From positions 1 to 36,986 of the forward strand of contig CAYXVB010000012.1 in NCBI GenBank assembly GCA_964467785.1: a DNA stretch of 36,986 nt, in the 5' to 3' direction. The number at the start of each line of letters is the position of its first letter. The first letter of the stretch is position 1. Under the pieces are notes generated by a model. The model ran no database searches. It saw nothing but the letters and a program-made list of their open reading frames with translations, and had not been told where the DNA came from. Shown in pieces: positions 23,408-31,716 of the stretch. The DNA comes from CAYXVB01 sp964467785. GTDB lineage: Bacteria > Bdellovibrionota > UBA1018. The position numbers and the translations under genes were made by a program.

Positions 23408-24349
23408 GTGACGAACTCAAATAAAACCAAGCGCAACAAAAAACCTAATAATTCTAAGGAGTCCAGCGAGGATTCCCCCATTGCGGACGGCAATTCGGAA
23501 TCGCCTGACCAGACGGAGCCGTCGAACCTGTTCACCTTTGATGCGCAATCCCCGGACTGGACCAAGCTCAACAGTATGCCCTCGGTATCGCGCCTGTTGG
23601 ACCGCAAGAAGCTGGTTATTGATCCCGCGGCCGCTTCAAAGCGATCCTCACCACCTCCCGCGCCGCCAGAATCCACTGCCGAACCCGAGACGATCGAAAA
23701 GACGGCAACTCTGCCCGCCGCCACTTATTTCGAAGTCGCCGAGTCAGAGCAGGCGGCCTCACTCGCTCCTCCGCCAGCTCCCGCCACCTCTGTTCCGGCC
23801 CCAGCGCGCGTGCAGCCGGCGCAGCGCCGGGGCTCGACGATCCATGTCCAACCGCTTTACCAGTGGACCTCAAGTCAGCTCAAAGGCACAGCCGACCCCA
23901 TGGGCCCAGGAATTCTAGACATCCTCAAAAAGGGAGCTGTGACGGTTCTCTTTCTTTCGCGTGACCCCAGTCCCCAGGCCGGTGGAGCCACAGGGTTTAT
24001 CGCCAAGGCGTTCTCTGGCGATCCGGCTAAGGCCAGTACTTGGAAGGGTCTCAAATGGAACTCCAATATCCTTTCACCGGACCTTTGGAAGTTCCTGCTT
24101 CAGGAAGGCTCGATTGAATTTTCTCCGAGCTCGACCCAGACATTGGAGCACAGCACCCGAAATATTTTGCGCACTTCGTTCGGCGCGCAAAAGAGCGAAT
24201 GGCTCGTCCTGACCCGCGTGGGTCCAGAGAGTCAGGTTCGCGGCCTGATCGCGATCATTTCGCTCCAGTCGATCCACGGCCCGATCCGCCCCGCGCTCGA
24301 GGCGATGTGGCGGAGTTACGTGCCGCAGTCGTCCGCGCCCGCCAAATGA
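23408..24349 (+). CDS. Hypothetical protein with Pro/Ala-rich linker (313 aa)
   Basis: I do not recognise it. The N-terminus is Lys/Asn/Ser-rich and polar, residues about 75-150 are a Pro/Ala/Ser linker, and the last 165 residues form a compact domain with hydrophobic strands (AVTVLFLSRDPSP, SEWLVLTRVGPESQVRGLIAIISLQS). That alternating pattern is loosely like a sensor or profilin-like fold, but this is a guess. No signal peptide or membrane segment is seen. The frame opens with a TTG at 23381; the GTG at 23408 is preferred because AGGAG and AAGG sit just upstream. Its TGA overlaps the first ATG of the next gene within a 15-bp tandem repeat, so the two are likely coupled. Confidence 0.7.
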   Translation: MTNSNKTKRNKKPNNSKESSEDSPIADGNSESPDQTEPSNLFTFDAQSPDWTKLNSMPSVSRLLDRKKLVIDPAAASKRSSPPPAPPESTAEPETIEKTATLPAATYFEVAESEQAASLAPPPAPATSVPAPARVQPAQRRGSTIHVQPLYQWTSSQLKGTADPMGPGILDILKKGAVTVLFLSRDPSPQAGGATGFIAKAFSGDPAKASTWKGLKWNSNILSPDLWKFLLQEGSIEFSPSSTQTLEHSTRNILRTSFGAQKSEWLVLTRVGPESQVRGLIAIISLQSIHGPIRPALEAMWRSYVPQSSAPAK

Positions 24350-24409
24350 GCGCCCGCCAAATGAGCGCCCGCCAAATGAGCGCCCGCCAAATGAGCGCCC
24401 GCCTGATGA
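24335..24409 (+). repeat. 15-bp tandem repeat that multiplies a start codon
   Basis: Four perfect copies of gcgcccgccaaatga (24335-24349, 24350-24364, 24365-24379, 24380-24394) and a fifth with two changes (24395-24409). Each copy carries an ATGA. The first supplies the stop of the upstream gene; all give in-frame ATGs for the downstream gene at 24346, 24361, 24376, 24391 and 24406. Since 15 is a multiple of three, copy-number change keeps the frame and adds or removes the pentapeptide SARQM. Confidence 0.95.
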
Positions 24410-25542
24410 AGCCGGCTTTCCGGCTCCTTCTGAGCGCCGCGCTTCTTCGGGGCGCAATGTGTCGTGCCGATGTGCCGGACCCCTGCCGGACTAGGTTCGG
24501 ATCCTTTTCCTCCGCTTCGCAGTTTCAGGGCCGATCCCCTCTCCCACTTGTCGATCTGAGCCTGGTCCACTCCCTGGACCTCGAGACGCGCGCGCGCCTT
24601 GACCGGGTCGGGGTCCGATATGTGGAGCAACCGGAGCTTTCGAGCTGGCTGCGAAAAATCGTGCGGGATGGCCAGGCGCGCTTCCAGGCCAAGGACGTGT
24701 CCCGCTCCTGGGGCGCAATCTATCAGATCGAAGCCGCTCCACCCGCCCGCGGAAAAGCCGCGGCCCTCACGCCGGCGATCGAGCACCCGCGCTTCACCGA
24801 ATACATGCAAAAGGTCCGCGCCCTGGGTTACCGCGTGGGGGTCGACAGCTCGCTTCCAGCCAGCCCCGACCGGACCCGGGCCTACCTGGATCCCAGCATG
24901 CGGATGCTCGTGCTCGGCGCAGGTTCGCCCTGGCACGATTTCCTCCACGAATTCCAGCACCTCGAGTTTGAAACCGTGATCCACAGGCTCGACGGCCCCG
25001 CCCTACGCGTCCGAAACGGCGTCTCCCTGCGGGAGATCCTGCCTCCGGAGGCGCTTCAGACCTACGGCGAAAAACGAATCGCCCGGATGGAGCAGCTCAT
25101 CCGCAAGGGGCTGGGTTCGGTCGGCGTGAACGAGACCCTATCGGTCGACGAGGAGATCCGGGCCCTGGGCTGGCGCCGATTCGTGCCGTTCACGTCCAGC
25201 CGCAAGGCGGCGCTGAACGCGCAAGCCTATGCGCTGTCCGAGCAGGACGCTAGCCTTCGCGAGGCGCGCGCCGCACGCATGCCTCCCGGCCTGGAGCCTG
25301 AGGCCCGATCCGCTTACGAAGCCGCTATCGAGGCCTCCTTGCGCCAGGTGCGCAACGCCGAACTGGCCAACATCCTCCAGGTGATATATGTCCCCGAGCT
25401 CGCCGCGGCCGCCGCCGCGGGCGCGGTGTTTTATTACACAGATTCAGGAGACCAGATCGTCGCGCGGCTCCCGGACGGGGCACTGAAATACTTCGGGAAA
25501 TCTCCCACCAGGTCCGGCGCAAAGACCTCCACGACGGATTGA
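24406..25542 (+). CDS. Predicted secreted HExxH protein (378 aa), possible metalloprotease
   Basis: Starting at the last of five tandem ATGs, the protein begins MKPAFRLLLSAALL, a plausible signal peptide; starts at 24346-24391 would add up to 20 residues (SARQM repeats). The key feature is DFLHEFQHLEFE, with His181-Glu182-x-x-His185, the zinc-binding and catalytic motif of many metalloproteases. The second glutamate-containing helix that normally supplies the third ligand is not obvious, though several downstream acidic residues could serve. Near the C-terminus an Ala-rich hydrophobic stretch (about 332-350) could be a membrane segment. No family recognised; HExxH also occurs by chance. Overlaps the previous gene if the first ATG is used. 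Confidence 0.7.
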   Translation: MKPAFRLLLSAALLRGAMCRADVPDPCRTRFGSFSSASQFQGRSPLPLVDLSLVHSLDLETRARLDRVGVRYVEQPELSSWLRKIVRDGQARFQAKDVSRSWGAIYQIEAAPPARGKAAALTPAIEHPRFTEYMQKVRALGYRVGVDSSLPASPDRTRAYLDPSMRMLVLGAGSPWHDFLHEFQHLEFETVIHRLDGPALRVRNGVSLREILPPEALQTYGEKRIARMEQLIRKGLGSVGVNETLSVDEEIRALGWRRFVPFTSSRKAALNAQAYALSEQDASLREARAARMPPGLEPEARSAYEAAIEASLRQVRNAELANILQVIYVPELAAAAAAGAVFYYTDSGDQIVARLPDGALKYFGKSPTRSGAKTSTTD

Positions 25543-25543
25543 A

Positions 25544-26032
25544 TCAGCTCTTTTCGACGATGAGCGACCTCATGCCCGGATCCGCACCGGGCTCGATCGT
25601 GACTTGCCAGATGCGCCCGCTCTTGAGGACCGCGGCCTCGAACTCCGGGAACATCGAGAGCCATTCGGTCACCACGATCATCTTTCGCTCCCAGAAATAG
25701 GTCGAAAGACCCGCATCCTCGAGCTCTTCCTCGCTCTTGAGTCTGTACAAGTCCATGTGCGCGACGGCGCCCGCGGACGCTTCGTACTCATGGACGATTG
25801 CGAAGGTGGGACTGCCCTCCGGCGGCTGATGCACGCCAAGCCCCGCTAGCAGCGCACGGGCAAAAGTCGTCTTGCCCGCGCCCATGGGGCCCTCAAGCAG
25901 GACCCGGTCCCCAGCCTTGAGTTCGGAAGCCAGCTCCTCTGCGATCTGTAGAGCGCGCTGCTCAGAGCAGGCGGGCTCCGCCTTCCACAGTCGTTGCGCA
26001 GGGCGAGACGGTTTTGATGTCTTTGAAGGCAT
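25544..26032 (-). CDS. tsaE: tRNA t6A biosynthesis ATPase TsaE
   Basis: ATPase that works with TsaB and TsaD in making N6-threonylcarbamoyladenosine at A37 of ANN-decoding tRNAs. Walker A is GPMGAGKTT (48-56), switch region SPTF (74-77), and HMDLYRL (92-98) is the family's conserved acidic motif. The 162 aa fit the family. The only good start, ATG at 26032, overlaps the end of nnr by 71 nt, an unusually long overlap. Last gene of the tilS-tsaE run, convergent and 1 nt from the HExxH gene. Confidence 0.95.
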   Translation of the reverse strand: MPSKTSKPSRPAQRLWKAEPACSEQRALQIAEELASELKAGDRVLLEGPMGAGKTTFARALLAGLGVHQPPEGSPTFAIVHEYEASAGAVAHMDLYRLKSEEELEDAGLSTYFWERKMIVVTEWLSMFPEFEAAVLKSGRIWQVTIEPGADPGMRSLIVEKS

Positions 26033-27581
26033 TGCTGATGTTCTCGATGATGTCGGCCGCGGTCATGCTCCGATGCCCCATCGCGCGCGCGGCGAAATCG
26101 CCCGCGAGCGAATGTAGGTAGATGCCCAGCAACGTCGACTGGAAAGCGTTCATGTTCTGGCCGAGGAGTCCCCCGATCATGCCGGCGAGCACGTCGCCGC
26201 TTCCGGCGGTGGCCATTCCGTCGTTGGGGTAATGATTGAGGAGCAGGACCTGGTCGGGCGAGCTCACCAATGTGGCCGCGCCCTTGAGGAGCACCACCGC
26301 ATGAGTCATTTCGACCGCCTTCTGAACCGCGGCGACGGGATCTCGAAGGACTTCCTCCTTGGAGATTCCAAGAAAACGGGCCATTTCGCCTGGATGAGGC
26401 GTAAGCACTGTTGCGCCCTTGCGCGCGCGCAGGACGCCGTGAAGCTTGTGATCCGCGATGATGTTGAGCGCGTCGGCGTCGAGCACGACGGGACCTTCGT
26501 AGATCGAAAGCAGCTCCTCAACCACTTGCCGGCCTTCGGGGCGCAGTCCCATTCCGGGGCCGACCACCACGCTCGAGTAGGAGTTGAGGCTCTTTTTGTA
26601 ATACTCGTAATCCGGGCCCGACGTATGGATCGGAAGGACCATGGTCTCCGATGGCAGCTTGAGCATGAGAGGCTCGAACGCATCTTTCCAGCTCGCCACC
26701 GAGACCAGCCCTGTGCCCATTTTGTGGGCAGCGCGCGCCGCCATGACGATGGCACCGATCCGGCCGGGCGTCCCGCCAATCAAAAGCGTATGACCGAAGG
26801 AATTTTTGTGGCCGTAGCGGTCACGTTCGTGGAGCAGCTCACCCATCGGCTGGCGCATGAGGAGAAATTTGTCTCCTTCACGACGGAAGCGATTGGGCAG
26901 CGAAATGTCGACATTGATCAACTCGCCACGACGGGAGGCTCCCGGCGGCAGAAAGTGCCCGAGCTTGGGGAATCCCAGGCTCACCGTCAGGGAGGCCTGG
27001 ATCGAGGTGCCACAGATGGTGCCCGTGTCGCCGCTGACGCCAGTTGGGATGTCGATGGCGATCACCTGGCGAGCGGCTCCACGTTCGTGGGCCGCATTGA
27101 TCAGCTCGACGACTTCGTAAAAGATCCCTTCGAGCTCGCCCTTAAGCCCCGTGCCCACGATGCCATCAACGACCGTGAACGGACCGGGCGAGCTCTCGAA
27201 GAACGCCTGAAGCTCCGCGGAGGTCTCGAGATAGGCCATCTTCGCCTTGAGCTTCCGAAGAATGTCGAAGTTCTTGCGCGAGGCCCCTTTGTACAGCTCA
27301 TCGGACTGCAAGTAAAAGACGCGGACTTTTTTGTCGAGGCTCAGGAGCTGGCGCGCAACGACAAAGGCGTCGCCCGCGTTGTTGCCCTTTCCGGCAAAAA
27401 CGAGGATCTCAGTATCCGTGCCCGCTTCGGGGAAGCGGTCGAGGATGATCTGGGAGAGCGCGCGGCCGGCATTCTCCATCAGGGTCGCGGCATCGATCCC
27501 GTATTGGGCCTCGGCGACGCGGTCCAACTCCTTCATTTCGGTACTGCTGCAGATCCTCAGATTCGCACGGTTTGCTGACAT
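25962..27581 (-). CDS. nnr: Bifunctional NAD(P)H-hydrate epimerase/dehydratase
   Basis: Repairs damaged NADHX and NADPHX. The N-terminal half is the YjeF_N epimerase (SSTEMKELDRVAEAQYGI opening, AGKGNNAGDAFVVARQL nucleotide motif, IDIPTGVSGDTG). The C-terminal half is the ADP/ATP-dependent dehydratase, with a GHTLLIGGTPGRIGA opening, LTPHPGEMARFLG and the catalytic TAGSGDVLAG segment. The 539 aa match the fused form. The epimerase motif reads NNAGDA rather than the common NNGGDG. It lies 54 nt downstream of pdxJ and overlaps tsaE. A nnr-tsaE pairing is common in bacteria. Confidence 0.95.
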   Translation of the reverse strand: MSANRANLRICSSTEMKELDRVAEAQYGIDAATLMENAGRALSQIILDRFPEAGTDTEILVFAGKGNNAGDAFVVARQLLSLDKKVRVFYLQSDELYKGASRKNFDILRKLKAKMAYLETSAELQAFFESSPGPFTVVDGIVGTGLKGELEGIFYEVVELINAAHERGAARQVIAIDIPTGVSGDTGTICGTSIQASLTVSLGFPKLGHFLPPGASRRGELINVDISLPNRFRREGDKFLLMRQPMGELLHERDRYGHKNSFGHTLLIGGTPGRIGAIVMAARAAHKMGTGLVSVASWKDAFEPLMLKLPSETMVLPIHTSGPDYEYYKKSLNSYSSVVVGPGMGLRPEGRQVVEELLSIYEGPVVLDADALNIIADHKLHGVLRARKGATVLTPHPGEMARFLGISKEEVLRDPVAAVQKAVEMTHAVVLLKGAATLVSSPDQVLLLNHYPNDGMATAGSGDVLAGMIGGLLGQNMNAFQSTLLGIYLHSLAGDFAARAMGHRSMTAADIIENISNAFKDIKTVSPCATTVEGGARLL

Positions 27582-27635
27582 GATTTGACCGAAATCTCCT
27601 ATGGGCCTGGGGGATGTTTGCGCTCGGTTGTTTGG

Positions 27636-28400
27636 TTAAGGAGCGACGATCGCGGAGTGCATCTCCCTGACCGCGCGTTCCATGCCCACCATGGCCGCGC
27701 GGCAAACGATCGCATGTCCGATATTATACTCCTCGATCAGCTCAAGTGCAGCAACCGGCCGTACGTTTTCGTAATCAAACCCGTGGCCGGCATGCGAACC
27801 CATGCCCAACTGACGGGCCTGCATCGCCGCTTCCGCGATGCGTTGCAGCTCTGAGGCCACGCGCTTGGGATCGACTTTCCGGGTGACCTTGCCCAGCGCG
27901 CCTTGAGACGCCAGGCAGTACCGGCCCGTGTGCAGCTCGATGGCATCGGCACCCAATTCGTGGCTGAGCTGGACTACCTTGAGATCGGGCTCGATAAAAT
28001 GGCTGACGCGGATTCCAGCCTTCTGGAGAGCCTGGGTCGCCTTGGCCACCCGGGCCTTGCCCTTGCGGACGTCCAGACCGCCTTCGGTGGTCACTTCATT
28101 GCGCTTTTCGGGCACGAGGCAAACCCAGTCGGGCCGAATTTTGCGGGCAAACTTGACCATCGCGTCCGTGGCCGCCATCTCGAGATTGAGCGGAATATTG
28201 AGCGTGGCTCGGAGGACGCGGACGTCGTCGTCCTGGATGTGGCGACGGTCCTCGCGCAGGTGGACGGTGATCTGCTGCGCGCCCCCCATCTCGCAATGGC
28301 GGGCGGCCTCGATCAGATCCGGGTACGGCGTACCGCGGAGCTGCCGAAGGGTGGCAATGTGGTCGATGTTCACGCCAAGACGGATTTCACGGGTTTCCAT
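27636..28400 (-). CDS. pdxJ: Pyridoxine 5'-phosphate synthase PdxJ
   Basis: Joins 1-deoxyxylulose 5-phosphate and 3-amino-2-oxopropyl phosphate into pyridoxine 5'-phosphate, the last ring-forming step of the DXP-dependent vitamin B6 route. Typical motifs are LGVNIDHIATLRQLRG at the start, TVHLREDRRHI, NLEMA and the C-terminal GHGFDYENV and EYNIGHAIV. The frame is open much further upstream, but the ATG at 28400 has GAGGAG 9 nt before it and gives the normal 254 aa. It follows glmM by 43 nt. Confidence 0.96.
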   Translation of the reverse strand: METREIRLGVNIDHIATLRQLRGTPYPDLIEAARHCEMGGAQQITVHLREDRRHIQDDDVRVLRATLNIPLNLEMAATDAMVKFARKIRPDWVCLVPEKRNEVTTEGGLDVRKGKARVAKATQALQKAGIRVSHFIEPDLKVVQLSHELGADAIELHTGRYCLASQGALGKVTRKVDPKRVASELQRIAEAAMQARQLGMGSHAGHGFDYENVRPVAALELIEEYNIGHAIVCRAAMVGMERAVREMHSAIVAP

Positions 28401-28443
28401 GTCGAAGAACTCCTCACGAAGTTGCGAAAAAAATGCCTCGGAA

Positions 28444-29829
28444 TCAGCCGAGATGTTTTTGAATGTTCTGCGCGATCGAGCGGGCCAGCCTCTGGATTTC
28501 TCCCAGGTCCTCGCCTTCGACCATGACGCGGGCCAGGGGCTCGGTGCCCGAGTAGCGCACAAAGACGCGGCCCTTCTTATTGATCGCGTTCTGGGCTTCG
28601 GCGATCGAGCGGGCGATCTCCGGGAAGTTTTCGAACGGATCTTTTTTGGAAACACGCACGTCCTCACGGACTTGCGGGAAAAGTTTAATAGCCCGCTTGA
28701 GCTCCGACAAAGGCTTGCCGGTGCGCTTCATCGCCTCGAGAACCTTGAGCGCGGCCACGATGCCGTCGCCGGTGGTCGACTGATCGAGGAACACCACGTG
28801 CCCCGATTGCTCGCCACCGAGATTGAAGCCGTTCTTGCGCATGGAGTCCACGACGTAGCGATCCCCGACCTGCGCGCGCACCATGGAAATGCCATGTTCC
28901 TTGAGCGTGATCTCGAGGCCCACATTGGACATCGGAGTGGTGACGACCGTGTTTTTCTGCAGGGCGTTTTCGCGCGCCATCTGCAGGGCGCAAAGGCCGA
29001 TGATCTGGTCTCCGTCGACGATCTCGCCGGTTTCGTCGGCCAGGATGCAGCGATCCCCGTCGCCGTCGAGCGAGATACCGATGTCGGCGCGGTACTCGGT
29101 CACGGCAGCCGCGACGTTTTCCGGATGGAGTGCGCCGCACTTGTCATTGATGTTCAGGCCGTTGGGACCCACGCCTCGGCGGATGACTTCGGCGCCGAGC
29201 TCCTCGAACACCAGTGGTGCGACCTTGTAGGCCGCGCCGTGGGCGCAGTCGAGCGCGATGCGCATGCCCGAAAGATCCAAGTCCTTGGGGAAAAGGCTTT
29301 TTAGGAAAACAAGGTAGCGGCCGTGCACGTCCTCGATGCGCGAGGCGCGGCCGATGTCCTCGCCCGTGGGGCGGAACTTTTCGAGCTCCTTGGAAAAGAC
29401 CAGGCGCTCGATCTCGGCTTCAACTTCGTCCGGCAATTTATAGCCGTCGGCCGAAAAGATTTTGATGCCGTTGTCATGATACGGGTTATGCGACGCCGAG
29501 ATCATGATGCCCGCGTCGGCACGCATGTTCTGGGTCACAAAGGCCACGCCTGGGGTCGGAAGCGGGCCGATCAGAATGGCGTCCGCGCCCATCGAACAGA
29601 TACCCGAGGTGATGGCCTGCTCGATCATGTAGCCCGAAAGGCGCGTGTCCTTGCCGATCACGATACGGGCCTTGCGGGCATTGCGATTGCGAACGGCCTG
29701 ATTGCGCAAGAGCACGTGCGCGACGGCGCGGCCTACGGCCATCGCCACTTCGCCCGTCATCGGATATTCGTTGGCCAAGCCGCGAATTCCATCGGTGCCA
29801 AAAAGCTTGGGGTTTGCACGAACTGTCAT
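28444..29829 (-). CDS. glmM: Phosphoglucosamine mutase GlmM
   Basis: Converts glucosamine 6-phosphate to glucosamine 1-phosphate for UDP-GlcNAc, the peptidoglycan and lipopolysaccharide precursor. Motifs: FGTDGIRG (10-17), the phosphoserine loop SASHNP (Ser113), the metal loop DGDGDR (255-260), a GGEQSGH sugar-binding loop and the phosphate loop RYSGTEP near the C-terminus. The 461 aa are typical. It follows cdaR by 52 nt. In Firmicutes the same cdaA-cdaR-glmM order occurs and GlmM binds and restrains CdaA. Confidence 0.97.
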   Translation of the reverse strand: MTVRANPKLFGTDGIRGLANEYPMTGEVAMAVGRAVAHVLLRNQAVRNRNARKARIVIGKDTRLSGYMIEQAITSGICSMGADAILIGPLPTPGVAFVTQNMRADAGIMISASHNPYHDNGIKIFSADGYKLPDEVEAEIERLVFSKELEKFRPTGEDIGRASRIEDVHGRYLVFLKSLFPKDLDLSGMRIALDCAHGAAYKVAPLVFEELGAEVIRRGVGPNGLNINDKCGALHPENVAAAVTEYRADIGISLDGDGDRCILADETGEIVDGDQIIGLCALQMARENALQKNTVVTTPMSNVGLEITLKEHGISMVRAQVGDRYVVDSMRKNGFNLGGEQSGHVVFLDQSTTGDGIVAALKVLEAMKRTGKPLSELKRAIKLFPQVREDVRVSKKDPFENFPEIARSIAEAQNAINKKGRVFVRYSGTEPLARVMVEGEDLGEIQRLARSIAQNIQKHLG

Positions 29830-29881
29830 GCTGGAGAGACTCCTCGATCTCGGATCCGATTTAGTTATGAGCGCCGCTCTA

Positions 29882-30802
29882 TCAATAGAGCGTCACGTCG
29901 ACTTTTTCAGGAATGACTTTAACCAGGCCCACGTCTTCGGGAAGCGTGACTTTGACCGACTCCGAGTACTTGCCTTTGGGCTTTCCGGTCAGATCCACCA
30001 CCGCGTAAACCTGAGTGCGATCGAGTCGCTTCAGGTCCTGGGCATCCGCACGCACCAGGACGGTCACCGTCTTTTCCTCTAGCCGAACTTTATAGGGAGA
30101 GAGGACGCGAATGTCCACGTTCTTAATTCGGAAGTTCGCCGACACGGGCTCAATTTCCACCGAGACACGGGGCAGCGCGCCATCGAGTTGCACGCCCGCG
30201 CGCGAGAGATCGAGGGCCACTTCTTTTTCGAAGGACTGACGATTGTCGCCCAGCTCGATGGGCATCGTGGCGACTTCGGTGATCCCCTCGACCCGGGTCT
30301 CGGCGCCTTTAATACGGACCGTTTCGGGCTTGATCGAGACCTTGGCCACGCGGAAGCCCGCGGGCGGAGCGCCCCGCAGCACGGGCCGCACGGGCACGTC
30401 CCGGCGCTTGATGTACTCGAGCTTGATCAAAACCGCCGTGGGATTGATCGACAATACCTTGACCCCGATGGGTAGTCGGATGTTGTCGGGGTAAAAACGA
30501 TAGGTGATGAGGCCGGGCTTGGCTCCGGCCAGATTCACGCGAATGGGCTCGTCGCGGCGATCGAGGATCGCGCGCAAAAAAGCCATTGGGCCGGTCAGGC
30601 GGAAGGAGATTTTCTCGGGGATGTCATTGGCGGCCACGAGGTCGGCAGGCGTGATCACCTCGATCGGCACGTCCTTGGTGTCCTCGACATTGCGGGAGCC
30701 TAACACGACGACCCATAGAACGAGGGCAATGATCACCGAGACCAGCTTGGTGCCGAAGTTTCCGGTGATGATCTGCCAGAGGCGCTCGAGCATATCTGTC
30801 AT
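29882..30802 (-). CDS. cdaR: YbbR-domain protein, CdaR-like regulator of CdaA
   Basis: An N-terminal membrane segment (about residues 19-36) precedes extracytoplasmic YbbR-type repeats; about three are visible, each opening with a strand like VPIEVITPADL or VPVRPVLRGAPPAGFRVAKVSI. In Firmicutes, CdaR is the membrane partner that modulates the diadenylate cyclase CdaA. Its ATG overlaps the cdaA stop as ATGA. The second ATG (30793) is about 9 nt from the GAGGA ribosome site and could be the real start. The family assignment is good, the regulatory role is by analogy. Confidence 0.85.
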   Translation of the reverse strand: MTDMLERLWQIITGNFGTKLVSVIIALVLWVVVLGSRNVEDTKDVPIEVITPADLVAANDIPEKISFRLTGPMAFLRAILDRRDEPIRVNLAGAKPGLITYRFYPDNIRLPIGVKVLSINPTAVLIKLEYIKRRDVPVRPVLRGAPPAGFRVAKVSIKPETVRIKGAETRVEGITEVATMPIELGDNRQSFEKEVALDLSRAGVQLDGALPRVSVEIEPVSANFRIKNVDIRVLSPYKVRLEEKTVTVLVRADAQDLKRLDRTQVYAVVDLTGKPKGKYSESVKVTLPEDVGLVKVIPEKVDVTLY

Positions 30803-31641
30803 TCCTCGGGTCCACCGCGGTTCTGCGCGGCGCGGATCCAGCTCCTCAAGCGGCGCGGAAGTTTAGCCTGGCTGCGCGAGACATCCAGCAGCGCGGCCAG
30901 GCTCTGCCAGATCTCCTGCTCGCTCAAGTTGGTGGTGAGCTTGCCGCTCTTGACCAGATGCGCCTCGCCCGCCTCCTCGGAGACGAGCACCACGATCGCG
31001 TCCGTGTCCTCGGTGAGGCCCAGCGCGGCGCGATGGCGCGTGCCGTAGCGCTTGTCAATATTGGGATCCTTGGAAAGCGGCAGAAAACAGCCGGCCGCGG
31101 CCACTCGGCCCTCCCGGATGATGACCGCGCCGTCATGGATCGGCGAATTGGTCTGGAAAATCGCGTAAAGCAGCTCGGCCTTGACCTTGGACTCAAGCTT
31201 CGAGCCCGTATCGATGAAGTTCTTCAGGCCCGTCTCGCGCTCGATCACGATGAGCGCGCCCGTGCGCTCGGACGCCAGGCGCGTGGCCGCGCGCGCGATC
31301 TCGTCGATCATCTCGCGCTCTTCCTCGGCCGAGGCGGACGAGAAGAACGGATTCTTGCCCACGTGAGTGAGCGCGCGCCTCAAGTCGTCTTGGAATAGCA
31401 CGATCACGATCAGGATGAAGTAGTCGAAGAAATAGCTCAGCAGCCAGTGGGTGGTGAAGAGCTCCAGCGTGCTCGAGAGGAAGAAACCGATCCCCAGGAT
31501 CCCCAGGCCCGTCAGCATCTGCATTGCGCGGGTGCCGCGAATCAGCAGAAGCGCGCGGTAAACGATGAACGCGACGATTCCGACGTCGACGACGTCAATC
31601 CACCGCACGCTAGCCTGGAGTTTGAGTAGTAGGTCTCCCAC
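30799..31641 (-). CDS. cdaA: Diadenylate cyclase CdaA
   Basis: Makes cyclic di-AMP from two ATP. Three N-terminal membrane segments (about 15-33, 40-57, 68-84) anchor a cytoplasmic DAC domain with the catalytic DGA (170-172) and RHR (202-204) motifs. The 280 aa match the CdaA class rather than DisA. It lies 75 nt downstream of ftsH and overlaps cdaR by 4 nt. Cyclic di-AMP commonly controls potassium/osmolyte balance and wall integrity; coupling with glmM suggests a wall-precursor link here too (inference). Confidence 0.95.
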   Translation of the reverse strand: MGDLLLKLQASVRWIDVVDVGIVAFIVYRALLLIRGTRAMQMLTGLGILGIGFFLSSTLELFTTHWLLSYFFDYFILIVIVLFQDDLRRALTHVGKNPFFSSASAEEEREMIDEIARAATRLASERTGALIVIERETGLKNFIDTGSKLESKVKAELLYAIFQTNSPIHDGAVIIREGRVAAAGCFLPLSKDPNIDKRYGTRHRAALGLTEDTDAIVVLVSEEAGEAHLVKSGKLTTNLSEQEIWQSLAALLDVSRSQAKLPRRLRSWIRAAQNRGGPEE

Positions 31642-31716
31642 CGTCTCTTATCGGACGCGAATGGGGCGCGCCCGCGGTCAATACTTGCGCCGCGGGCTGG
31701 TGCGTCTGCGAACTGC

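Noticed and set aside
26232..27578. 448-codon + strand open frame
   Set aside because: It is exactly antisense to nnr, whose protein has clear family motifs; the translation shows no domain and is rich in His/Arg/Asp, as expected of a GC-rich shadow frame.
27928..29304. 458-codon + strand open frame
   Set aside because: Antisense to pdxJ and glmM, both unmistakable; no ribosome site and no recognisable protein pattern.
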